Below are positions 1 through 6,712 of a DNA stretch of 6,959 nucleotides, piece after piece; the first letter of the stretch is position 1, and every line of letters begins with the position of its first letter. Location of the stretch: positions 15,378 to 22,336 of the forward strand of contig PLXD01000658.1 of assembly GCA_003151295.1 (NCBI GenBank), given 5' to 3'. The stretch is from Chitinophagaceae bacterium (lineage in GTDB: Bacteria; Bacteroidota; Bacteroidia; Chitinophagales; Chitinophagaceae). Position numbers and translations under genes: made by a program. The notes beneath the pieces were generated by a model. It saw nothing but the letters and a program-made list of their open reading frames with translations. It ran no database searches and was not told the DNA's origin.

Positions 1-1
1 C

Positions 2-871
2 ACGAATAACATCCTGTATCCGCTGATCATCTGGGGGTTACTGGAGATTACGATACAAGTGGCGACCTACTATCAAAAAACGCATATCATCGATGCCCGT
101 CTCTACCTGAGCCTGTTCATTCATCCGCGGGAGATCGGCACCGGCCATCTTTGGTACCTGAATGCCTTGTTTATCATCGGCGTTATTTATGCCTGTCTTA
201 AAGAAAAGCTGAAGATGGGTCCGATCCCGCAGCTGATGCTGGGGCTGGTCCTTTATTCGGTGTCGGCTTATATACATGTCCATGATATCGAGGGAGGAAT
301 GCTGACAGATCTCTTTGCATTTTATATTTGGTTCGCCCTGGGAGTATTTGTCTCTTCCATCGTCCTGGATGAGCGGAACGTGAAACGGTTCGCGTCATTA
401 AAAATATTCTTTCCGTTGGTGACGGTCTTTATAGCGATACAATACTATTGCACGTTCCTCAATCTCACGGCAGGACAGGGTCATGATGATTACGTGGAGC
501 ACAAGCAGCCTTTTCTATTCCTGGCGGAGGCCCTAATCGGCTGTATCCTGTCGGTGAATATTTCCTTCCAGTTGCAGAAGCACAGGATACTACGTTTCCT
601 CCGGGTCATCGGATTCCACTCGTTATTCATCTATTGCATGCAGATTTTGATTATGATGGTGGCGACGGCAGTGATGATAAAAGTGCTTAAGGTGACGAAC
701 ATTCCTGTCCTGGTCATCGTGGTATGGGTCTCGGGAATACTTCCGCCCATGTTCCTGTATAATTTCTGCCTTCGCTTCAATTTATGGAGGCTGTTCACTA
801 TTGTCAAACCGGAAAAGGAGATTGCTTCGTTAAAAGAGAATGATAGGATCCCTGTCCATGCAAAACAATAA
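2..871 (+). CDS. Acyltransferase family 3 membrane protein, 3' part (5' end outside window)
   Basis: The reading frame is open from the left edge, so this is the C-terminal 289 residues of a longer protein; the GTG at 59 is internal and not a convincing start. The translation is dominated by hydrophobic helices of about 20 residues separated by short charged loops, consistent with a multi-pass inner-membrane protein. Family clues are HLWYLNALF (visible residues 49-57), the HLW-type motif of acyltransferase family 3 (OafA/NodX/WecH-like), and IGFHSLFIYCMQ (about 203-214), matching the usual G-x-x-S-L-x-I-Y-x-x-x near the C-terminus. Such proteins move acetyl or other acyl groups onto surface sugars or small molecules. 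The catalytic N-terminal region cannot be seen, so acceptor and activity cannot be judged. The soluble tail (about 270-289) is basic and short. It converges on eboF with a 36-bp gap, so it is probably not part of the ebo operon. Confidence 0.8.
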   Translation, partial: TNNILYPLIIWGLLEITIQVATYYQKTHIIDARLYLSLFIHPREIGTGHLWYLNALFIIGVIYACLKEKLKMGPIPQLMLGLVLYSVSAYIHVHDIEGGMLTDLFAFYIWFALGVFVSSIVLDERNVKRFASLKIFFPLVTVFIAIQYYCTFLNLTAGQGHDDYVEHKQPFLFLAEALIGCILSVNISFQLQKHRILRFLRVIGFHSLFIYCMQILIMMVATAVMIKVLKVTNIPVLVIVVWVSGILPPMFLYNFCLRFNLWRLFTIVKPEKEIASLKENDRIPVHAKQ

Positions 872-907
872 TAGCAAAATGCGACCGTGTGCGGACCCAT
901 CCAATAA

Positions 908-2272
908 CTAGGGGCGATGTAGGCTATTCCATATTATTGTAAATACATCGGTGGCCTTGATGGGGTTTGACGGATCGGCTCTTTCCCGGAGGTCTTCGAT
1001 CAGCAACGGCCAGAAAGCAGGCGGGGTTTTCGTCGCACCATGAGATCCTTTGATAAGGGTCGCGTCCAGGGGAATGACATCCATTGTGTACCGGAATCCG
1101 GCTTTCTTCCGAAGTAGTTTATAGGCTGCCCTCAGTTTGGAGGTGATAAACATTTCTACGGGATCGTAGCCCGGCTTTTTATGGATGTCTACCACACGGG
1201 CGTAGTCAGGGGCCAGCTTGTCGTCGAACCAGAAATAATAAGTGAACCAGTGATCGGCGGCAACTGTCAGGACCAGGTCGCCCGCCCGCTCATGATCGAT
1301 GTGATAAGCCGCCTGGGCCTGCCTATCTAGGATTAGTTCCAGGCCGAGCGTCTTTTCCAGGATCTCCCTAACTTTACCGGCTGCAGTCGGGTCATTAATA
1401 TAAACATGCGCAACCTGGTGATCGGCCACCACAAAGGCCCGGGATGCACCGGGATCCAATAGTTCCAGCCCTCTTTCCTTACGTATCTGAAGGAGGCCCT
1501 GTTCCCTGAACAGCCTGTTGAGATGAATAGGTTTGCTGACCGGCGTGATCCCATATTCCGACAATAACAGGATAGCGGCATTCTTCTTACTATAGAAATT
1601 CACCAACTGTTCGACCACTTTGTCGATCTCATTCAATTCCCCGGAGATGCGGGAAAGATCGGGGCCGAATTTCTGCAGGCAATAATCGAGGTGCGGGAGA
1701 TAGATGAGGGTGAGGGTGGGATCGTATTTATCGTCCGTCAGCATAGACGCATCGGCGATCCACTGGGTAGATCTGATATTGGCGCCGGGCCCCCAGAATT
1801 GGAAAAGGGGAAATTGCCCAAGTTTTTCCTGCAACTCATCCCGAAGTTCTGCGGGGTGCGAATAGCAGTCGGGCATTTTGCGGCCATCGGCCAGGTAATT
1901 GGGTCGGGGCGTCACCGAATAGTCGGCTGAAGTATACATGTTGTACCACCAGAACATCTGCGAGCAGGTGAAGGAGGGATCTTCTTTTTTGGCTTTTTCC
2001 CAGATCTTTTCAGCCAGTACGAGTTTGTTGGACTGCTTCCAGAATTTGACTTCGGCATCCTCCCGGTCATACCAGCCATTTCCTACGATGCCGTGTGTGG
2101 AGGGCCATTCCCCGGTAAGGTAAGTGGATTGCACCGCCGTCGTCACGGCCGGTAACATGGGTTCGATGGGAGTGAGCCTCCTTTCTGCCACATAGTTTTT
2201 CAGGAAGGGAGTATGTTCGCCGATCAGGTTGGCGGAAAGGCCTACAATATCAATGACGATGGTTTTACGCAT
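908..2272 (-). CDS. eboF: EboF: alkaline-phosphatase-superfamily (type I phosphodiesterase/nucleotide pyrophosphatase-like) protein
   Basis: The product is 454 aa with no signal peptide or membrane helix, so probably cytoplasmic. It has the nucleotide pyrophosphatase/phosphodiesterase fold signatures: an N-terminal strand with D8 (VIDIVGL), the nucleophile region PAVTTAVQSTYLTG (41-54) with T44 in the nucleophile position, PSTHGIVGN (57-65), a second metal region YLPHLDYCLQ (191-200), LLSEYG (236-241), and a late GSHGA (409-413) carrying H411. Against classical NPP enzymes, the D-x-x-G-H becomes D196...Q200, and the S-D-H-G motif becomes S-E-Y-G (238-241), so two metal-binding histidines and one aspartate appear to be replaced. 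The neighbourhood identifies it as EboF, last gene of the ebo set; the substrate is unknown. I chose the ATG at 2272 because it directly precedes the conserved RKTIVIDIVG start; a GTG at 2356 would lie inside eboE. No Shine-Dalgarno is visible. A gap of 59 bp separates it from eboE. Confidence 0.88.
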   Translation of the reverse strand: MRKTIVIDIVGLSANLIGEHTPFLKNYVAERRLTPIEPMLPAVTTAVQSTYLTGEWPSTHGIVGNGWYDREDAEVKFWKQSNKLVLAEKIWEKAKKEDPSFTCSQMFWWYNMYTSADYSVTPRPNYLADGRKMPDCYSHPAELRDELQEKLGQFPLFQFWGPGANIRSTQWIADASMLTDDKYDPTLTLIYLPHLDYCLQKFGPDLSRISGELNEIDKVVEQLVNFYSKKNAAILLLSEYGITPVSKPIHLNRLFREQGLLQIRKERGLELLDPGASRAFVVADHQVAHVYINDPTAAGKVREILEKTLGLELILDRQAQAAYHIDHERAGDLVLTVAADHWFTYYFWFDDKLAPDYARVVDIHKKPGYDPVEMFITSKLRAAYKLLRKKAGFRYTMDVIPLDATLIKGSHGATKTPPAFWPLLIEDLRERADPSNPIKATDVFTIIWNSLHRP

Positions 2273-2331
2273 AAAGGTCGACAGTTTATTATTATTCCGG
2301 CTGTGATTACCTGTTCCAGCGGGTATCGGTC

Positions 2332-3540
2332 TCAATCCAACTGCCGCTTGACCCACTCCAACTCCCTGATGATCGATTCCTGCAGGGGGAGTTTCAGGGA
2401 GGGGTCCAGGACTTCCCAGGTGTAGGTCTCGACTTCCAGGTGCCGGGTCAGTTCTTCGGTCTGCTGGATCTCCAGCACCTCCCGGATATCATCACGTGTG
2501 GATTGCAGCAGACCGAAATCCTTTTCAAATACCGGCACATGAAAATGAGCACGCCATTCTCTTACACCGGGGTTGCGGTAATCGGCCAGGGCTTCCCCCA
2601 GGTCCGGATAACGCAGCAGGTCCCCATCCTCTTTTTTAGCAACAACCTGGTGCAGGTATACGGGCTCGTTATACTTAGAAAAAGCGTCTCTCAGTGCCTC
2701 TCTTTCAGAAGGCAGGTTGCCCATATGTGCTTTCAGGGCGGCGCTGATCTGTATTTTGCCGACTTTCAATCCCTTTGCCCTTAATGCCGATACCATGTTT
2801 CCATGAGATTCATAGCCGATCGCAAAATGGCAGACATCATAACATAGGCGCAAATGGTCCTTTATAATATCTTCAGCTTGTCCGGGGGATACCCCAAGGG
2901 CAGAACCAATGAAGGGAATTCCGGACGGCAGGAGGTCATTTTCGAACCATTGTATGAATTCCATGCCTGTTTCCAACAGGCCGTCAGGCTCGGGCTCCAC
3001 ATCCAGGTGCAGCAGTTTTCCGGAATGCCGGCGGATCTTTGCCAGATGTTCCACCACTTCGAGAATATGCCGCGTGGCCTGTTGCCTTACCGCTGCCAGG
3101 GCGATGGCCGACGGATGCCAATACCGGTAAGAGAGGGGTGAGGTGGAAATCCCTCCGTCCATATTCTCAGGCAGGATCTGTTCCAGGATATGAAACATTC
3201 TCAACGTATAGTCCACCCGGTCGCGGGTGGTCCAATCGGGCGCGTGGACCTGGTCTTTTACCCGGGTATGATGAAATCCTCCGTAGGGAAACCCATTCAT
3301 GGTGAACACATAGGCGTCGTTCTGCTCCATCCACTGCCTGAACCCGCTTAGCTGTTCCTTCCCGATGAGTTCCAGGCTCGCCTCATTGGACAGCCTTAAC
3401 CCGATTCCCATGGGAGCGTCCGGGGACAGGGCCTTCCTGATAGCAGGAAAACAGGTCTGCAGGGCTTTGAAATGGTCACGCCAGTTCTCTCCCGGGTGGA
3501 TATTCGTACAATAAGTTAGTTGTCCTGCGCTTGTTAACAT
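2332..3540 (-). CDS. eboE: EboE: xylose-isomerase-like TIM-barrel metabolite traffic protein
   Basis: The product is 402 aa, predicted soluble. It opens with the family-typical LTYCTNIHPGE (8-18), followed by NGFPYG (82-87), DVEPEPDGLLE (180-190), YDVCHFAIGYE (234-244), KIQIS (262-266), HFHVPVF (332-338) and TYTWEVLDP (372-380). This spread of acidic and histidine residues (E182/E184, D235, H238, H334, E371 or E376) along the chain resembles the divalent-metal site of sugar phosphate isomerase/epimerase TIM barrels; exact ligands are inferred. Members are annotated as metabolite traffic protein EboE, with a role in making or moving an unknown small molecule; the reaction is not known. The ATG at 3540 gives the conserved start and lies 18 bp past the eboD stop codon, implying co-transcription. 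The leader is A-rich without a Shine-Dalgarno site. No frameshift or missing block is seen. Confidence 0.9.
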   Translation of the reverse strand: MLTSAGQLTYCTNIHPGENWRDHFKALQTCFPAIRKALSPDAPMGIGLRLSNEASLELIGKEQLSGFRQWMEQNDAYVFTMNGFPYGGFHHTRVKDQVHAPDWTTRDRVDYTLRMFHILEQILPENMDGGISTSPLSYRYWHPSAIALAAVRQQATRHILEVVEHLAKIRRHSGKLLHLDVEPEPDGLLETGMEFIQWFENDLLPSGIPFIGSALGVSPGQAEDIIKDHLRLCYDVCHFAIGYESHGNMVSALRAKGLKVGKIQISAALKAHMGNLPSEREALRDAFSKYNEPVYLHQVVAKKEDGDLLRYPDLGEALADYRNPGVREWRAHFHVPVFEKDFGLLQSTRDDIREVLEIQQTEELTRHLEVETYTWEVLDPSLKLPLQESIIRELEWVKRQLD

Positions 3541-3558
3541 ATACGTTTTCGCTTGTTA

Positions 3559-4704
3559 TCACATCAACTTTAATTTTTCCCCCGCCTCTTTCAGCAGCTG
3601 CACATCTATCTCATGCACTTCTTCTCCCATGCCGATATCCGGCAACAGCATGATCGTCAGCCGTCCGCCAAGGTGTTCACGGAACTCCTGCAGCCCTTTA
3701 AGGACGGGGCTATCTTCCCCCGAGACCTGCATCAGGGGATGGGTCACGGCAAAGCCGAGTCCTTTTAACACCCGCACGATCCTTTGGGCTTTGGCTTCCG
3801 ACAGGTGGCCGGATACGGCTGAATAAACGCTGTCCAGCGCGATCCCCATCGCGACAGCTTCCCCGTGCAGGATCCCGAAATGCGTGAGCTGCTCCAGTTT
3901 ATGTGCGCTCCAGTGCCCAAAATCCAGGGGCCTGGAGGAGCCCTGCTCAAAGGGGTCGCCACCTGCAATGTGTTCCAGGTGGAGCTTCGCGCAGCGTTTT
4001 ATCAATTGCTTCATCACCGGAAGATCGCGACCTGCGAGATCCGCGGTATGCGCTTCGATCCAGTCAAAAAAAATGGCATCCTTGATCAGCGCTACCTTGA
4101 TCGCTTCGGCGATACCCGAACGCCAGTCCCTGTCAGTCAGGGTGGTCAGCAGGTCCGCATCGTTAAAAACGGCAACGGGAGGCGCAAAGGTTCCCAGGAA
4201 ATTCTTCTTATTAAAATGATTGATGCCGTTCTTGACGCCCACGCCGGAATCGTTCTGGGATAATACGGTCGTGGGTATGCGTATATGGCGGATGCCCCTG
4301 TGGGATACGGCTGCAGCATATCCGGCCAGGTCCAGTACGGCGCCTCCGCCGATGGCAGCAAGATAGGAATGCCGGTCAATGCCATATTCATCTATAGCGG
4401 CGACGATCCTGTCGAATAAGGCAGGATCGTTTTTGGCGGCTTCTCCGCCCGGTACGATTAGCGGGGCGCCTGCCAGCAGAGTCTCATCGAGCCTGGAAAA
4501 ATAATGCGCCAGGTCTGCACGGAGCGAGGGATGGGCATCCAGCACTCCTTTATCGATCACGAAGAGGATCTTTTGGGTGATTCCGGCTATCTTCTTTTCC
4601 CGGAGGAACTGACCGAAGACCGTATTGGGATCCCGGAAAAGGCCGGAAGTAAAGTAGACCCTGTATTCGAATTTTACGCTGAAAGACTGTTCTAAATAAT
4701 CCAT
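3559..4704 (-). CDS. eboD: EboD: sugar phosphate cyclase, 3-dehydroquinate-synthase-like
   Basis: The product is 381 aa, soluble. It shows the sugar phosphate cyclase fold: a glycine-rich NAD-binding loop IGGGAVLDLAGYAAA (118-132), PTTVLSQNDSGVGVKNGINH (144-163) with D152 and K158, KKNFLG (166-171), SGIAEAIK (196-203) with E200, DFGHWSAHKLE (261-271) with H264 and H268, and LHGEAVAMG (279-287) with H280. E200, H264 and H280 fit the three zinc ligands of AroB. Several AroB substrate-binding residues differ: the K before the zinc histidine loop is L243 by alignment, the N of L-L-N-x-G-H is D261, the R seven before the first zinc His is S257 (R258 sits next door), and the late D-K-K motif is replaced by F-R-E (341-343). 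It is therefore unlikely to be the housekeeping 3-dehydroquinate synthase, and more likely forms another cyclitol. I prefer the ATG at 4704, giving MDYLEQSFSV, over the in-frame TTG at 4713. Confidence 0.9.
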   Translation of the reverse strand: MDYLEQSFSVKFEYRVYFTSGLFRDPNTVFGQFLREKKIAGITQKILFVIDKGVLDAHPSLRADLAHYFSRLDETLLAGAPLIVPGGEAAKNDPALFDRIVAAIDEYGIDRHSYLAAIGGGAVLDLAGYAAAVSHRGIRHIRIPTTVLSQNDSGVGVKNGINHFNKKNFLGTFAPPVAVFNDADLLTTLTDRDWRSGIAEAIKVALIKDAIFFDWIEAHTADLAGRDLPVMKQLIKRCAKLHLEHIAGGDPFEQGSSRPLDFGHWSAHKLEQLTHFGILHGEAVAMGIALDSVYSAVSGHLSEAKAQRIVRVLKGLGFAVTHPLMQVSGEDSPVLKGLQEFREHLGGRLTIMLLPDIGMGEEVHEIDVQLLKEAGEKLKLM

Positions 4705-4731
4705 ACGATTCAAATGCTGATGCTTACTGAT

Positions 4732-4765
4732 AAAAGATATTCCAGCTATTTCAGGTCACTGCAAA
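4732..4765 (-). promoter_or_regulatory. Possible internal promoter before eboD (Bacteroidota-type)
   Basis: On the minus strand, TTTG (4765-4762) is followed after 22 bases by TATCTTTT (4739-4732), which matches seven of the eight positions of the Bacteroidota -7 element TAnnTTTG, with TTTG as the -33 element. Transcription would start near 4725, about 20 bases before the eboD ATG. The upstream element lies inside the end of eboC. Short AT-rich matches like this arise by chance, and this call depends on the host being a Bacteroidota member. Confidence 0.2.
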
Positions 4766-5659
4766 CAGCCTGGCCAACCATAGGGATAAGGGAAGTAAAA
4801 GTACGATGATCAGGGCGAGATACAAAGAATCACAGGCGGCGGCCCACGATGCGTTCATCAGGATCAGGGCGATGACCCCTGCTTTGACCGCTTTGCCTAT
4901 ATTTCTGCCTACCGGCTCCCGGATAGCCGTAAACAGAGGCTTGAAGATCATCCATGCGAAAGGCGCCAGGAACAGCAAGGTCAGCGGCGCGGCGCCTTTT
5001 CCGACAGCGACCGCCAGGATACAACCGATCACCAGTGTATAGAGCGCGGCGGCGAAATAAAGGAGATTTCTGCTGCCTCCATGGACTTCTCCCCGGCTGA
5101 TCATGGTGATCGAAGCGATATAAAGAATGGGTACGCATGCAATATGCCAGTCCTGTGCTATCGCCGCAGGTAAAACGCTGATGCCCAACAAAAGGTTCAG
5201 CCCCCTGCAAAGACCCATATTCAAAGGGCCCAGGAAGGTATGGTGCTTCCCCCATTTGTCATATAGCAATGCCGCCGTGGCGATGAGGCCGGCCAGCAGA
5301 CCCGAGACGGGATGCACCCATAAAGCGATTAGTATCCCGGCTACGAGTAAAACGAGGCCCAGGATCGCCGCTTCCCTTCGTTTGATGAGACCCGATGGGA
5401 TAGGGCGTTCAGGTCTCTCCACGGCATCGAGCGCCGCATCGAAGACATCATTGAAGACCACCCCGCCGCCATAGAGACCGATTGTGGAAAGGGATAGTAA
5501 CAGCCCGGTGGCGATTTTTTGCGAAGGGCTGAAACCGGGGGATCCGAAACCGGAGGAACCGAAAAAACCGGCGATGGTTGCGCCGGCCAGGACATCGGCC
5601 ACAGAAGTAACTATGTTTGCAGGCCGCATAAGCCTTAGATAGCCCGTTATTTTTTTCAA
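4751..5659 (-). CDS. eboC: EboC: UbiA-family prenyltransferase, integral membrane
   Basis: The product is 302 aa with about eight to nine hydrophobic helices. It begins with the family start LRLMRPANIVTS (8-19), then carries the first aspartate-rich motif NDVFDAALD (70-78), followed by ERPERPIPSG (81-90), the classical prenyl-diphosphate/Mg binding element of UbiA enzymes. The second region reads YDKWGKHH (133-140) and GPLNMGLCRGLN (144-155), while the usual second Asp-rich motif is replaced by ISRGEVHGG (187-195), which I take as the EboC-type version. It probably transfers an isoprenoid chain to an acceptor made by neighbouring enzymes, or anchors an intermediate in the membrane; substrates are unknown. 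The start is taken as TTG at 5659 because AGGCGG lies five bases upstream; the next candidate is ATG at 5629 (Met11), which would still keep RPANIV. Residues 34-43 hold a small tandem repeat GSSGF-GSPGF in the loop after helix 1. The gap to eboB is 11 bp, so the two are probably co-transcribed. Confidence 0.9.
   Translation of the reverse strand: MKKITGYLRLMRPANIVTSVADVLAGATIAGFFGSSGFGSPGFSPSQKIATGLLLSLSTIGLYGGGVVFNDVFDAALDAVERPERPIPSGLIKRREAAILGLVLLVAGILIALWVHPVSGLLAGLIATAALLYDKWGKHHTFLGPLNMGLCRGLNLLLGISVLPAAIAQDWHIACVPILYIASITMISRGEVHGGSRNLLYFAAALYTLVIGCILAVAVGKGAAPLTLLFLAPFAWMIFKPLFTAIREPVGRNIGKAVKAGVIALILMNASWAAACDSLYLALIIVLLLPLSLWLARLFAVT
5531..5560. repeat. Two tandem 15-bp copies inside eboC
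   Basis: GAAACCGGGGGATCC at 5531-5545 and GAAACCGGAGGAACC at 5546-5560 match at 13 of 15 bases, head to tail and in frame. Read on the minus strand they encode GSSGF and GSPGF (EboC residues 34-43). A degenerate GAAAAAACCGG follows at 5561-5571. The repeat makes a Gly/Ser/Phe-rich loop between the first and second membrane helices and probably arose by slippage or local duplication. Confidence 0.8.
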
Positions 5660-5664
5660 GAGGA

Positions 5665-5670
5665 CCGCCT
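5665..5670 (-). promoter_or_regulatory. Ribosome binding site for eboC
   Basis: On the minus strand the bases read TAA-AGGCGG-TCCTC-TTG: the eboB stop codon, a Shine-Dalgarno-like AGGCGG, a five-base spacer, and the TTG start of eboC. This is the clearest Shine-Dalgarno-like site in the window and it decides the TTG start over the ATG ten codons downstream. The other ebo genes have A-rich or unremarkable leaders. Confidence 0.55.
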
Positions 5671-6654
5671 TTAGCTGATGATGATAGATGATTTGTCGAT
5701 CCTGGGCTGCTGTCCTCCGCGGAGTATGGTATTGCCTTGGAACTTACCGCTTTGGTCGATTTGTTTCACCGTTTCGAAATCGGCCTCGTCGATCTGTCCG
5801 CTCTGTGCAAATGCGGTGATGGCATTACGATAGGTAACCATCCTGATATCTTCGTCGCTGATCCCCCTCTCCTTCATCAGGGCAGCAGTCTTCGGAACCG
5901 CCAGCGGATCGCTGATCCCCCAGTCGGCCGCAGAATTCACCATGATGCGTTCCGTGCCATATTGTCTGACGATCTCCACCATTCGCTCGTTGCCCATCTT
6001 GGTGAAGGGATAGATCGTGAAACCTGCCCAGAAACCCCTGTCCAGCACTTCTTTTACAGTCTCTTCGTTATTGTGGTCAACGATCACATGATAGGGGTCC
6101 AGTCCGTGCTCGATCGCAATATCCATGCTGCGTTGCGTCCCTTTTTTCTTGTCGCGGTGGGGCGTGTGTATCTGCACGGGCAGCGACGCCTCTTTGGCCA
6201 GTTCCAATTGCATGCGATAATATTTCTCCTCTGCGGGAGTCTGGTCGTCGAATCCGATCTCCCCGACTCCTACAACACCCTCCTTGTAAAGAAATAGCGG
6301 AAGTATTTCCATAACCTCTTCCGCCAGGCGCTCATTATTGGCTTCACGCGAATTGAGACCGATGGTGCAATAGTGTTTGATGCCGAACTGGGAAGAACGG
6401 AACCTTTCCCAGCCGATAAGGGTGCTATAATAGTCCCGGAAACTGGCAAGGCCGGTACGGGGTTGCCCCAGCCAGAAAGCCGGCTCGATCAATCCTACAA
6501 TTCCTGCGTCCGCCATGGCCATGTAATCATCGGTAGTACGGGAGGTCATGTGAATATGCGGGTCGAAAAAGGACATGCCCCGGATGCCGCTCAGGTCCGT
6601 CGGTACATAATTGTGAATCGGGGTCTCTTTTTCATTTGAATGATTGCAGCACAT
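5671..6654 (-). CDS. eboB: EboB: TatD-like metal-dependent hydrolase
   Basis: The product is 327 aa, soluble. It has the full amidohydrolase/TatD metal-site pattern: DPHIH (31-35) giving H33 and H35, GEIGFD (131-136) with E132, QIHTPH (161-166) with H163, DHNNE (193-197) with H194, and SAADWG (241-246) with D244. TatD proteins use two divalent metals to cleave phosphodiester or other ester/amide bonds; EboB's own substrate is unknown. IEPAFWLGQPRT (56-67) is a stretch I associate with the EboB branch rather than with TatD nucleases. The start is uncertain: ATG at 6654 gives a leader MCCNHSNEKETPIH before the conserved region, while ATG at 6576 gives MSFFDPHIH directly. I chose 6654 because the frame between them (YVPTDLSGIRG) looks like real protein and the preceding sequence is A-rich. 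A longer frame back to 6792 would overlap eboA and is not used. It lies 58 bp after eboA and 11 bp before eboC. Confidence 0.88.
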   Translation of the reverse strand: MCCNHSNEKETPIHNYVPTDLSGIRGMSFFDPHIHMTSRTTDDYMAMADAGIVGLIEPAFWLGQPRTGLASFRDYYSTLIGWERFRSSQFGIKHYCTIGLNSREANNERLAEEVMEILPLFLYKEGVVGVGEIGFDDQTPAEEKYYRMQLELAKEASLPVQIHTPHRDKKKGTQRSMDIAIEHGLDPYHVIVDHNNEETVKEVLDRGFWAGFTIYPFTKMGNERMVEIVRQYGTERIMVNSAADWGISDPLAVPKTAALMKERGISDEDIRMVTYRNAITAFAQSGQIDEADFETVKQIDQSGKFQGNTILRGGQQPRIDKSSIIIS

Positions 6655-6712
6655 ATTTAAATACGTTTTTACGCGAATTGAAAAACGGGATTGAAACGCG
6701 AATGGACGCGCC
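6655..6712 (-). other. eboA-eboB intergenic segment with short direct repeats
   Basis: This 58-bp gap is one of the two largest between the ebo genes. It contains ACGCGAATTG at 6671-6680 and ACGCGAATGG at 6696-6705 (nine of ten identical), plus a third ACGCG at 6706-6710. On the coding strand the part next to eboB reads GCGTAAAAACGTATTTAAAT before ATG, an A/T-rich leader without Shine-Dalgarno. No good -7/-33 pair and no hairpin of terminator quality were found. Confidence 0.4.

Noticed and set aside
872..907. Bidirectional terminator between the acyltransferase gene and eboF
   Set aside because: The convergent layout makes one likely, but the only hairpin I can form is a three-base stem CCG-TGTG-CGG at 885-894 with no T-run, too weak to call.
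2273..2356. Upstream extension of eboF to a GTG at 2356
   Set aside because: It would begin inside eboE, and the added 28 residues do not look like part of the phosphodiesterase fold; the ATG at 2272 directly precedes the conserved strand.
2440..3305. Several overlapping plus-strand open frames opposite eboE
   Set aside because: These are shadows in competing frames with no start signals or family resemblance; eboE on the minus strand explains the region.
3865..4263. Plus-strand 132-residue open frame opposite eboD
   Set aside because: It lies entirely antisense to a well supported gene, has no recognisable domain, and its openness is explained by codon bias of the real gene.
3559..4704. 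Housekeeping aroB (shikimate pathway)
   Set aside because: The fold matches, but key DAHP-binding residues differ and the gene sits inside an ebo cluster, not with other aro genes.
4705..4713. TTG start for eboD three codons upstream
   Set aside because: The ATG at 4704 is a stronger start and fits the usual E-Q-S-F-S-V family start; no Shine-Dalgarno supports the TTG.
5737..6297. Plus-strand 186-residue open frame opposite eboB
   Set aside because: It is antisense to eboB, with a His-rich translation that mirrors the metal-site codons; no independent evidence for a gene.
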